NCBI GenBank assembly: GCA_046046455.1
Contig: JBJOJS010000116.1
Span: forward strand, 10,843-74,842
From: Mxb001 sp046046455
GTDB taxonomy: Bacteria > Actinomycetota > Actinomycetes > S36-B12
Direction: 5' to 3'
Length of the DNA stretch: 64,000 nucleotides
The notes beneath the pieces were generated by a model, which saw only the letters and a list, made by a program, of their open reading frames with translations, was not told the origin of the DNA and did no database searches. Below are positions 33,625 through 41,126 of this stretch, piece after piece; positions within the stretch are counted from its first letter, which is position 1, and each line of letters begins with the position of its first letter. The position numbers and the translations under genes are program-made.

Positions 33625-34394
33625 GGTGCATCGGCCGAAGCACCGAATCCGATGGCCGACGCGTTCCACCGGATCCAGTCGGCGACTCCGGTGGGTTCGC
33701 CTGATCGATAGCCGCGAAGGGCGGTGACGTAGGAGCTGCGACCCAGGGAGAGCATCCCCGCCTCGGGACAGCCGAGCAGATCCGGATCCACACCGCGCGA
33801 CGCGACGACGAGCCGCACGGTTGCTCGCGCGATGAGTCCCGAGCCCCAGCGGAAGGGCTGCACCGCCATGAGTTCGCCGTGTGCGATCGCCGCGACCAGG
33901 ATCGCGGGGGCCGTGGTGGGGCGAGTGAGGACATCGGCCAAGCCGACGAGTCGATCCGACACCTGACCCCATGGGAGGGGAGCACCGGAGTGAAGTGCAT
34001 CGACGACCTCGTCCTGCTGGCGAGGTCGACCCAGCGCACCTTCGTCCTCGAATCCGCGTGCGGCGATGGCGTGCAGGTGCGCCAGCACTTGCAGCGGCGC
34101 CCGGCTCCACGCATCGACCTGACCGGGGATCGCGGACGTCACGGCCAGCGATGCGGCAACGGCGCGACCGAGGGGAGAGTCATCGAGACCCGCGCGCACG
34201 ATGTCGAGGGTCACGTCAGCGCCCTCGAGAGCGGCCGAGTCCCGGGCACCGGTCAGAGCCGAGGCCGCGACGATCTCTGCGGCGCGCGCGCGCACGCCGC
34301 GATCCCAGAGAAGGCGATCGACCTCGGCGCGGGCCGCATCGCAGGCCTCGCCGACGCCCGGTAGACCGGCGAGTGTGGCGAGGGGATCGCTCAG
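33615..34394 (-). CDS. Degenerate Fic-like protein
   Basis: The roughly 259-residue, mostly helical protein has the segment HGELMAVQPFRWGSGLIARATVRL, which aligns in spirit with the Fic motif HPFxxGNGR: the core His becomes Gln, GNG becomes GSG, and the Arg shifts to GLIAR. Similar proteins upstream of acs in Streptomyces are annotated Fic-like or oxidoreductase. Loss of the catalytic His argues against AMP transfer. The start is uncertain: no ATG or GTG lies at a good place, and a CTG overlapping the deacetylase stop (CTGA, 34394) would give coupling; a GTG 26 codons upstream is the alternative. Confidence 0.6.
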   Translation of the reverse strand: MSDPLATLAGLPGVGEACDAARAEVDRLLWDRGVRARAAEIVAASALTGARDSAALEGADVTLDIVRAGLDDSPLGRAVAASLAVTSAIPGQVDAWSRAPLQVLAHLHAIAARGFEDEGALGRPRQQDEVVDALHSGAPLPWGQVSDRLVGLADVLTRPTTAPAILVAAIAHGELMAVQPFRWGSGLIARATVRLVVASRGVDPDLLGCPEAGMLSLGRSSYVTALRGYRSGEPTGVADWIRWNASAIGFGASADAPHR

Positions 34395-35638
34395 TAGGAC
34401 TGCACCCCCTGGGCCACGAGCTGCTGCAGGACCGCGGGGTCCTGGGCCTCGAGCCACTTCACGAGCTGGGCATTGGACACGAACTTCAGATCGGGGTACT
34501 TGGCTGCCGCATCGAGCACGTAGCGAGTAATGGCGTTCTGATAAGCGCCGCACACCCAGGTGTTGAAGTGGTTGCCGAAGAAGAACGGGGCGCGATTGCC
34601 GTTGTAGAGAGCGTCGGTCGCAGCCATGAGCGAGTCGTACGTCGACTGCTCGATGCGATCGCAGGTGGCTTGGTCGGCTTCTTGCTGACAGTCGTTCTGC
34701 GCGCAGAGGAAGTTGTAGTCCATCGACAGGTTGGAGCGGTCATAGCCGACGACCTTCATCGTCTGCAGGGGGAAGTCCCACAGGCCGTACTCGTTCTTCA
34801 CCGGCCACTGGAGGGATCCGGGATTCGATGCGTCGTAGGTGAAGCCGTTCTCGGCGAAGATCGGATACATCACGTCGCGCTGACCCTCGAGGCAGGGTGT
34901 GCGAGCTCCCTGGATCACGCTGTGGTTGAAGGGCAGCGGGTCGGGGTCGGTGATGCCGTTGTTGGCGGCCCAGTTGTCCATGAATCCGACGTCCTGGGCG
35001 AACTCGCTCTGCCACTCCTCGGGCCCCCAGGAGTTAACCGCACCGTCATTGGGCTCGCACCAGTGGCCGAGGAAGTGCGTGCCGATCTCGTGACCGCGCT
35101 CGTAGGCCTCCTTGTAGTTGGCGACACGACCGACGACCTCCTGCGGGTCATCCGCGAAGCCGATCGCGCTCGAGCCCGCCTCGCGGCCCGGGGTCTCGTA
35201 GAGGAACTTCTGGTCCTCGGGAAGCAGGCAGAGCCCGGAGATGAAGAACGTGAAGAACGCGTCGACCTGAGCCGCGGTATCCAGGTAGTGGCGCATGATG
35301 TCGAGACTGCAGGAGCCATCGAAGGAAATCGTGACGAACTGCGGCGGCTTCTCGCCCGGTGCGAGCTTCTCGACAGGGAAGTCCGGTTGCGGCAGGTTGA
35401 CCGCGGAAACCCCGCCGCCCTCGCCCATGACCTCGCCGATCGCCGCGGAGGACGAGTCGGTCGGGAGAGGCTCGGCGGTGGAGGACTCGGGAGCCGGCCC
35501 GTCGGTGGGGTCGGTGGGAGCAGGAGTCGAGGAGTCCGCGGTCGGCGTCGACGAGGAGCCCGGCAGCACGGCGCCCATGACGAGGCCGAGGGCAGCCGCC
35601 AGGGCGAGCAGGAGCGGGACGAGCACGCGGGGACGCAC
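34391..35638 (-). CDS. Secreted polysaccharide-deacetylase-like protein
   Basis: The 415-residue protein has an N-terminal signal or anchor helix (about 5-27), a Ser/Thr/Pro/Asp-rich linker to about 75, and a NodB-like catalytic domain. FVTISFDGSC carries the first conserved Asp, and GHEIGTHFLGHW supplies the two metal-binding His residues. It contains an even set of Cys residues, fitting disulfides outside the cell. CE4 enzymes deacetylate peptidoglycan or other N-acetyl polymers. GTG 35638 has GGAGG six bases upstream. It is divergent from acs; relatives occupy the same place in other actinomycetes. Confidence 0.8.
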   Translation of the reverse strand: MRPRVLVPLLLALAAALGLVMGAVLPGSSSTPTADSSTPAPTDPTDGPAPESSTAEPLPTDSSSAAIGEVMGEGGGVSAVNLPQPDFPVEKLAPGEKPPQFVTISFDGSCSLDIMRHYLDTAAQVDAFFTFFISGLCLLPEDQKFLYETPGREAGSSAIGFADDPQEVVGRVANYKEAYERGHEIGTHFLGHWCEPNDGAVNSWGPEEWQSEFAQDVGFMDNWAANNGITDPDPLPFNHSVIQGARTPCLEGQRDVMYPIFAENGFTYDASNPGSLQWPVKNEYGLWDFPLQTMKVVGYDRSNLSMDYNFLCAQNDCQQEADQATCDRIEQSTYDSLMAATDALYNGNRAPFFFGNHFNTWVCGAYQNAITRYVLDAAAKYPDLKFVSNAQLVKWLEAQDPAVLQQLVAQGVQSY

Positions 35639-35658
35639 GCGGACCTCCAGGGGCTATC

Positions 35659-35675
35659 GGTCGGGGGCACCGACC
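35659..35675 (-). other. Small hairpin in the deacetylase leader
   Basis: GGTCGG (35659-35664) and CCGACC (35670-35675) pair around a five-base loop, 20 bp before the GTG start. Role unknown. Confidence 0.35.
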
Positions 35676-35754
35676 TCCCCATCCTGACGCATGGAGGGTC
35701 CCCGAGGCTCCCTGTGACGCGCGGGAAGCGTCCGCGCCGCCCTCATGGGGCGAC

Positions 35755-35807
35755 TACCGTGGCCCATGTCACATGCGGCGTCCTGAGCCGCGCGCCCCGA
35801 GGAGGAG
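35755..35807 (+). promoter_or_regulatory. acs promoter -10 TACCGT (35755-35760), six-codon upstream ORF (35766-35786) and ribosome site
   Basis: TACCGT lies five bases before an ATG at 35766 that opens MSHAAS and stops at 35786. GGAGGAG (35801-35807) then precedes GTG 35810. The uORF would be read leaderless; whether it is translated is unknown. Confidence 0.4.
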
Positions 35808-35809
35808 AC

Positions 35810-37774
35810 GTGTCCGACGACGCCCTGGCCAATCTGCTTCAGGAGGACCGCACCTTCCCGCCGAGCCCCGCGTTCGCGGCCCAGGCCAACGCGCAGGCGT
35901 CGATGTACGACGAGGCTGCGGCGGATCGACTGGCCTTCTGGGCGGAGCAGGCCCGGCGCCTGGACTGGGCTGAGCCCTGGACCGAGGTGCTCGACTGGAG
36001 CAACGCGCCCTTCGCGCGGTGGTTCGTCGACGGGAACCTGAACGTCGCCTACAACTGCGTCGACCGGCATGTCGAGTCGGGTCACGGCGACCAGATCGCT
36101 CTGCACTTCGAGGGCGAGCCGGGTGACACTCGCGACATCACCTACGCCGAACTCCAGCGCGAGGTGAGCAAGGCAGCCCACGCCCTCACGGAACTCGGCG
36201 TCACAGCTGGCGACCGCGTCGCGATCTACATGCCGATGATCCCCGAGGCGGTCGTGGCCATGCTCGCGTGCGCGCGCATCGGCGCTCCCCATTCCGTCGT
36301 CTTCGCGGGATTCTCCGCGGAAGCTTTGCGCTCCCGCATCGACGACGCCCAGGCCAAGCTCGTCATCACCGCTGACGGCCAGAACCGCCGCGGTGCAGCC
36401 ATGCCCCTCAAGCCTGCGGTCGATGAGGCGATCGAGCAGACGCCAAGCGTGTCCCACGTCCTCGTCGTACGCCGCACGGGTGGCGACGTCACCATGCGGG
36501 AGGGCCGGGACGTCTGGTGGCACGATCTCGTGGACCGCCAGTCCGACGTACACGACCCGCAGTCCTTCGACAGCGAGCACCCGCTCTTCATCCTCTACAC
36601 GTCCGGCACCACCGGGAAGCCAAAGGGCATCCTGCATACGAGCGGTGGCTACCTCACGCAGACGGCATTCACGCACGCGAATGTATTCGATCTCAAGCCC
36701 GACACCGACATCTACTGGTGCACGGCCGACATCGGCTGGGTGACCGGCCACAGCTACATCGTCTACGGGCCGCTCGCTAACCGCGTGACGCAGGTCATCT
36801 ACGAAGGCACGCCAGACACTCCCCACAAGGGGCGCTTCTGGGAGATCGTTGAGAAGTACGGCGTGACGATCTTCTACACGGCACCCACCGCTATCCGCAC
36901 CTTCATGAAGTGGGGTACGGAGTATCCCCAGCAGCATGACCTGTCATCGCTACGCCTGCTCGGCACCGTTGGTGAGCCCATCAATCCCGAGGCATGGATG
37001 TGGTACCGCGACGTCATCGGGGGCGACGAGTGCCCCATCGTCGACACCTGGTGGCAGACCGAGACGGGCGCCATCATGATCAGCCCTCTGCCCGGTGTGA
37101 CCGCCACGAAGCCCGGCTCGGCCATGCGCCCGCTGCCGGGCATCGGTGCGGCTGTCGTCGATGACGAGGGACGGCCGGTCGAACTCGGCCACGGGGGCTA
37201 CCTCGTGCTCACCGAGCCGTGGCCGTCGATGCTGCGAGGCATCTGGGGTGACAACCAGCGGTACGTCGACACGTACTGGTCGCGATGGCCGCAGTACTAC
37301 TTCGCGGGCGACGGCGCGAAGATCGACTTCGATGGAGCGCTCTGGCTGCTCGGCCGCGTCGATGACGTGATGAATGTGTCCGGTCACCGCATCTCCACCA
37401 CGGAGGTCGAGTCCGCTCTCGTCTCGCATCCCACGGTCGCCGAGGCCGCTGTCGTCGGTGCGGCTGACGACGTTACGGGGCAGGGCATCGTCGCCTTCGT
37501 CATCCTGCGCGGTGGCGTCGAGGAGGGCGCCGATGGGAGCGAGTACATCACGGCGCTGCGCAATCACGTCGCACATGAGATCGGCCCCATCGCCAAGCCG
37601 CGACAGATCATGATCGTGTCGGAACTGCCCAAGACCCGCTCCGGCAAGATCATGCGTCGGCTCCTGCGTGACGTGGCGGAGAATAGGTCCCTCGGCGATG
37701 TGACGACGCTGGCTGATCCCCACGTCATGCAGCTGATCTCCACCGGACTGCAGACGGGCAGCGGCGAGGATTAG
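35810..37774 (+). CDS. acsA: Acetyl-CoA synthetase
   Basis: The 654-residue enzyme activates acetate with ATP and CoA. Its length equals the family norm. The adenylation loop is LYTSGTTGKPKGILHT, the acetate-pocket segment DIGWVTGHSYIVYGPL is intact, the A5 motif is TWWQTETGAIM, and the hinge region YYFAGDGAKID precedes the catalytic Lys in PKTRSGKIMRR. That Lys is the site normally acetylated by Pat-type regulators and removed by sirtuins. GTG 35810 is chosen for the adjacent GGAGGAG. The acs-nhaA-holin-hydrolase order is conserved in actinomycetes. Confidence 0.95.
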   Translation: MSDDALANLLQEDRTFPPSPAFAAQANAQASMYDEAAADRLAFWAEQARRLDWAEPWTEVLDWSNAPFARWFVDGNLNVAYNCVDRHVESGHGDQIALHFEGEPGDTRDITYAELQREVSKAAHALTELGVTAGDRVAIYMPMIPEAVVAMLACARIGAPHSVVFAGFSAEALRSRIDDAQAKLVITADGQNRRGAAMPLKPAVDEAIEQTPSVSHVLVVRRTGGDVTMREGRDVWWHDLVDRQSDVHDPQSFDSEHPLFILYTSGTTGKPKGILHTSGGYLTQTAFTHANVFDLKPDTDIYWCTADIGWVTGHSYIVYGPLANRVTQVIYEGTPDTPHKGRFWEIVEKYGVTIFYTAPTAIRTFMKWGTEYPQQHDLSSLRLLGTVGEPINPEAWMWYRDVIGGDECPIVDTWWQTETGAIMISPLPGVTATKPGSAMRPLPGIGAAVVDDEGRPVELGHGGYLVLTEPWPSMLRGIWGDNQRYVDTYWSRWPQYYFAGDGAKIDFDGALWLLGRVDDVMNVSGHRISTTEVESALVSHPTVAEAAVVGAADDVTGQGIVAFVILRGGVEEGADGSEYITALRNHVAHEIGPIAKPRQIMIVSELPKTRSGKIMRRLLRDVAENRSLGDVTTLADPHVMQLISTGLQTGSGED

Positions 37775-37797
37775 CCCACGCTTCACGCACTGCGCGA

Positions 37798-37869
37798 TAC
37801 AGGTAACCTGTAGAGCGGTGTGCCGGGAAGCCTGGTCGGCGTTTCCTCGACCGACCCTGGAGGCCCCCG
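37798..37869 (+). promoter_or_regulatory. Structured 5' leader of nhaA, candidate riboswitch
   Basis: The 95-bp gap before nhaA holds an odd-centred palindrome TACAGGT-A-ACCTGTA (37798-37812), in which TAACCT could also be a -10 box. Then GCCG...CGGC closes a loop containing GGAAGCCTGGT, and an overlapping stem GGTCGG/CCGACC would exclude it. The region ends with a GGAGG ribosome site set among C-rich sequence. Mutually exclusive stems next to a cation antiporter gene suggest a riboswitch; the nhaA-associated RNA classes are the first to test. Confidence 0.45.
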
Positions 37870-39219
37870 ATGGCTCACCCCGATGGGAACTCATCTTTGG
37901 ATGACGCCGCGCCCCAACTCTTCGATAGACCACCTCTCGGTGAACGCATCTGGCTGCTGCGCGCCTTGCGTGGAGAGACCATTGGCGGAGTCCTCCTGCT
38001 CGTCGCTGCCGTCATCGCCATCGCGTGGGCGAACTCCCCCTGGGGCGACTCCTACTTCGCGCTCGGCGCGATCACGGTGGGGCCCGAGGCACTGGGACTC
38101 AATCTCAGCCTGGCCACGTGGGCAGCGGATGGACTGCTCGCGGTCTTCTTCTTCGTCGCGGGGCTCGAACTCAAGCACGAGCTGACGCACGGCACGTTGT
38201 CGAAGCCGGCGCAGGCGGCAGTGCCGATCGCTGCAGCTATCGGCGGCATGGCGGTGCCGGCGATCATCTTCGTCACGATCGTCGCGGCGTCAGGGGAGCC
38301 GGGTGGCCTGCGCGGATGGGCCGTGCCCATGGCCACCGACATCGCGTTCGCGCTCGCCGTACTCGCCGTCGTCGGACGCATGCTCCCGGTCGCACTGCGG
38401 GCGTTCCTCCTCACGCTCGCCGTCGTCGATGACCTCGGTGCCATCACGATCATCGCGATCTTCTACTCCAAGGGGTTCTCACTTCCGTTCTTCCTCTTGG
38501 CGGTAGCCCTCCTGGGCGTCTACTGGTTCCTTCAGAGGCGCCGGGTGCGCAGCCCCGTGATCTACGTGCCCCTCGCCCTCGTCATCTGGTGGGCGACACA
38601 TGAGAGCGGGATCCACGCCACCGTCGCCGGAGTGGCCATGGCACTGCTCACGAGGTCGAGCACCGATCCGGGAGAGGTCGAGTCACCGGTGGACCGGCTG
38701 CAGCGCATGCTCCTGCCGCTCAGCGCCGGACTGTGCGTGCCGCTCTTCGCCTTCTTCGCCGCAGGCGTCGACCTGCGCAGCACCGGACTCGTGACGGCGT
38801 TGAGCAGCCCCGTCGCCATCGGCATCATGGCCGGACTCATCCTGGGCAAGCCCATCGGTGTCGTGGGCACAGCGTGGCTGATGGCCCGCTTCACGCGCGC
38901 CCGGCTCAACCCCGCCATCGGGTGGCGGGACGTCTTGGCCGTGGGCCTCCTCGCCGGAATCGGCTTCACCGTCGCCCTGCTCATCACGGAGTTGGCCTAT
39001 TCGGACAACGAAGGGCTACTCGACAGCGCCAAGGTGGCGGTCTTCTCGGCCTCGGTGATCTCGGCCCTCATCGCCTCGGTGATGCTCCTGACCCGCAACC
39101 GGCACTACCGCCGAGCGGCGGCCATCGAGGAGGCGGACGTCGACGGGGACGGCATTCCTGACGTCTATCAGCGTGGTGCTGACGGGGAAGCCGGCGCGCC
39201 GCCCCAGGGGACCCACTAG
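37870..39219 (+). CDS. nhaA: Na+/H+ antiporter NhaA
   Basis: The 449-residue protein has about 12 membrane helices and exchanges internal Na+ (or Li+) for external protons. The paired ion-binding Asp residues are in LTLAVVDDLGAITI, and the conserved ATDIAFALAVLA and GIGFTVALLITELAY segments are intact. The C-terminal cytoplasmic tail is longer than in E. coli NhaA and contains DVDGDGIPD, a calcium-binding-loop-like Asp-rich repeat unusual for this family. GGAGG lies before ATG 37870. Its TAG stop doubles as part of the next gene's -10 box. Confidence 0.95.
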   Translation: MAHPDGNSSLDDAAPQLFDRPPLGERIWLLRALRGETIGGVLLLVAAVIAIAWANSPWGDSYFALGAITVGPEALGLNLSLATWAADGLLAVFFFVAGLELKHELTHGTLSKPAQAAVPIAAAIGGMAVPAIIFVTIVAASGEPGGLRGWAVPMATDIAFALAVLAVVGRMLPVALRAFLLTLAVVDDLGAITIIAIFYSKGFSLPFFLLAVALLGVYWFLQRRRVRSPVIYVPLALVIWWATHESGIHATVAGVAMALLTRSSTDPGEVESPVDRLQRMLLPLSAGLCVPLFAFFAAGVDLRSTGLVTALSSPVAIGIMAGLILGKPIGVVGTAWLMARFTRARLNPAIGWRDVLAVGLLAGIGFTVALLITELAYSDNEGLLDSAKVAVFSASVISALIASVMLLTRNRHYRRAAAIEEADVDGDGIPDVYQRGADGEAGAPPQGTH

Positions 39220-39245
39220 CCTTCCTGCGACGGACAGCGAAGGAG
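39217..39245 (+). promoter_or_regulatory. Holin-like gene promoter: -10 TAGCCT overlapping the nhaA stop, ribosome site AAGGAG (39240-39245)
   Basis: The nhaA stop TAG (39217-39219) continues as TAGCCT. A short leader follows and AAGGAG lies six bases before ATG 39252. Confidence 0.5.
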
Positions 39246-39251
39246 ACGACC

Positions 39252-39698
39252 ATGCCCGATATGACTCCCCCGGGAGAGGCCTCGATCAAGGCCCTGGTCG
39301 CTGCTGCCGTTGCCGATCTCCAGCGACTGGTCAAGGCGCAGATCGCCCTTGCCAAACTCGAGCTTCAGCAAACGGGGCGCGCCGCGGGCAAGACCGGCAT
39401 CTTCATCGTGACGGCGCTGTCCATGGCTGCGCTCGGCGGCATCTTTCTCCTCGTCACACTTGCCTACGTACTTGTCGCACTCGGACTTCCCGTATGGGCG
39501 GGCTTCGGGATCGTGACCCTGCTGCTCTTCATCGCTGCCGCCATCCTCGGTCTGCTCGGCAAGAAGGAGTCGGCCAAGATCAAGGGACCCGACCGCACGA
39601 TCGCGCAGATCGAGCAGACCAAGGCGACCCTGCAGTCGGCCGTCGAACAGGCCACGGACTTCCCGACCGCGGAGTCGCGCGCCCTGCCCGAGCGCTGA
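39252..39698 (+). CDS. Phage-holin-like membrane protein (DUF1469 / Actinobacteriophage holin family)
   Basis: The 148-residue protein has an amphipathic N-terminal helix (ADLQRLVKAQIALAKLELQQ), two membrane helices (about 48-72 and 78-100), and a charged cytoplasmic tail with coiled-coil tendency (IAQIEQTKATLQSAVEQ). This is the layout of DUF1469/holin-4-like proteins, chromosomal in actinobacteria and not necessarily lytic. The Rv3669 neighbourhood is the same. Function unknown; a membrane scaffold role is plausible. Confidence 0.8.
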   Translation: MPDMTPPGEASIKALVAAAVADLQRLVKAQIALAKLELQQTGRAAGKTGIFIVTALSMAALGGIFLLVTLAYVLVALGLPVWAGFGIVTLLLFIAAAILGLLGKKESAKIKGPDRTIAQIEQTKATLQSAVEQATDFPTAESRALPER

Positions 39699-39705
39699 CA
39701 CGGGC

Positions 39706-40626
39706 GTGCTCCTCGATCCCGAAGACGTCATCCGCGAGCCCGGCCCCTGGGCTCACCGAGACGTCTCCGCCAACGGAGCGCGCTTCCACATCGTCGAGGC
39801 AGGCGAGGGTCCGCTCGTCGTACTCCTGCATGGCTTCCCGACCCTGTGGTGGTCGTGGCGCCGCCAATTGCGCTCCTTCGCCGAAGCGGGTTACCGGGTG
39901 GTCGCCATGGACCTGCGGGGCTACGGAGGCTCAGACCACACGCCTCACGGCTACGACCCCACGACGCTGTCTCGTGACGTGGCCGGGGTCATCCGCAGCC
40001 TCGGTGAGCCTTCCGCAACCGTCATCGGCCACGGCTGGGGCGGCCTGATCGCCTGGAGCATGGCGATCCTCGACCCCGACGTGGTCGATGCCATCGTGCC
40101 CGTCTCCATGCCCCATCCGCGGAGATTCCGCGCGGCGATCGTGCGTGATGCGATCCAGCGTCGTCAGGCGCTCTACGCCGTGGGCTTCCAGTGGCCCTTC
40201 CTCCCCGAGCGCTCGCTCATGGCGGATGACTGCTCGCGAGTGGGCGAGATCCTCGAGTCGTGGTCCGCGACACCCGGCTGGCCAGACGCGGAGACATCAC
40301 TGGCCTACCGGTCGGCATTCTCGCTGTGGCCGACCGCGCACTGCGCGGTGGAGTATCACCGCTGGGCACTGCGATCCCTCGTGCGCACTGACGGCATCCG
40401 CTACTCGCACCGGATGGAAACGCCGATCGAGGTGCCTGTGCTGCACATCCACGGCGCGCAGGATCCCTCCGTGCTCCTGCGCAGCGCTGAGGGCTCGGGC
40501 GAGTGGGTCGCGGGCCCCTACGACTTCCACATCATCGACTCCGTGGGCCACTTCCCCCATGAGGAGGCACCTGAGGTCTTCGATCCGATCGTGCTGAAGT
40601 GGCTCGCCGGCCTGCCGCGTGCGTGA
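39706..40626 (+). CDS. Epoxide-hydrolase-like alpha/beta hydrolase lacking the nucleophile (EphE-like)
   Basis: The 306-residue protein has the epoxide hydrolase fold: LLHGFPTLWWSWRRQL with the HGxP oxyanion motif, a cap domain, a second acidic position in HGAQDPSVL and the His in GHFPHEE. The nucleophile elbow, normally GHDWGG, reads GHGWGG, so residue 110 is Gly (codon GGC at 40033-40035) instead of Asp. Unless another residue substitutes, it cannot form the ester intermediate. GTG 39706 is eight bases after the holin-like stop without a ribosome site. Position matches ephE (Rv3670). Confidence 0.82.
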   Translation: MLLDPEDVIREPGPWAHRDVSANGARFHIVEAGEGPLVVLLHGFPTLWWSWRRQLRSFAEAGYRVVAMDLRGYGGSDHTPHGYDPTTLSRDVAGVIRSLGEPSATVIGHGWGGLIAWSMAILDPDVVDAIVPVSMPHPRRFRAAIVRDAIQRRQALYAVGFQWPFLPERSLMADDCSRVGEILESWSATPGWPDAETSLAYRSAFSLWPTAHCAVEYHRWALRSLVRTDGIRYSHRMETPIEVPVLHIHGAQDPSVLLRSAEGSGEWVAGPYDFHIIDSVGHFPHEEAPEVFDPIVLKWLAGLPRA

Positions 40627-40991
40627 TGCGACCGCGCGACCGGTTGGGGCGACCGCTGGCCTGGGACGCGGTCGGCTTCCCCGGTGTGGAGCAGCGCGAT
40701 CGCATCACGTCTGATGCCGCCGTATCTGAGGCTGTCGACTACCTCGAGCGCGGGCTGCCCTTCCACGCGCACGAGGTGCTCGAGATGCGCTGGCGTTGCT
40801 GTCCCGTCGAGGAGCGACCGCTGTGGCGTGGACTCGCGCAGGCCGCTGCGGGTGTCACGCACGCCGCACGCGGCAATCCCGTCGGTGCCGAGCGCCTCAT
40901 CGCCCGCGGGCGCACGAGCATCGAGGAGTACGCCGGATCCCTGGACGCGGCGACGCGTGATCTGGTGGCTCAGCTCACCCAGGTCGACTGA
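40626..40991 (+). CDS. DUF309 domain protein
   Basis: The 121-residue all-helical protein carries the DUF309 signature: LPFHAHEVLEMRW followed by WRGLAQAAAGVTHAARGNPVGAERLI. The paired His/Glu residues suggest a metal or nucleotide site, but no reaction is known for the family. Its ATG overlaps the stop of the hydrolase gene (TGATG), making it the last gene of the holin-hydrolase operon. A hairpin follows at 41035-41071. Confidence 0.85.
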   Translation: MRPRDRLGRPLAWDAVGFPGVEQRDRITSDAAVSEAVDYLERGLPFHAHEVLEMRWRCCPVEERPLWRGLAQAAAGVTHAARGNPVGAERLIARGRTSIEEYAGSLDAATRDLVAQLTQVD

Positions 40992-41034
40992 CAGGCCAAC
41001 CTGGCGGGTGCGACAGCGATGTAGCGCCCAACTT

Positions 41035-41071
41035 CGAGCGGAGAAGGTAGGAAAACGACCTTCTCCGCTCG
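41035..41071. terminator. 14-bp perfect inverted repeat between convergent genes
   Basis: CGAGCGGAGAAGGT (41035-41048) is complementary to 41058-41071 with a nine-base loop. It lies between the DUF309 and marP stop codons, where a bidirectional terminator is expected. The stem is of mixed GC content and has no T-tract. Confidence 0.6.
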
Positions 41072-41126
41072 GAATTCATCTACCGCACGCCGACTGACCA
41101 TGCGCTCGTCGCAAGGATGCGCGTGA

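Noticed and set aside
39252..39698. Holin-like gene as evidence of a prophage
   Set aside because: No capsid, integrase or lysin genes are near, and the gene is a conserved chromosomal member of the acs-nhaA neighbourhood.
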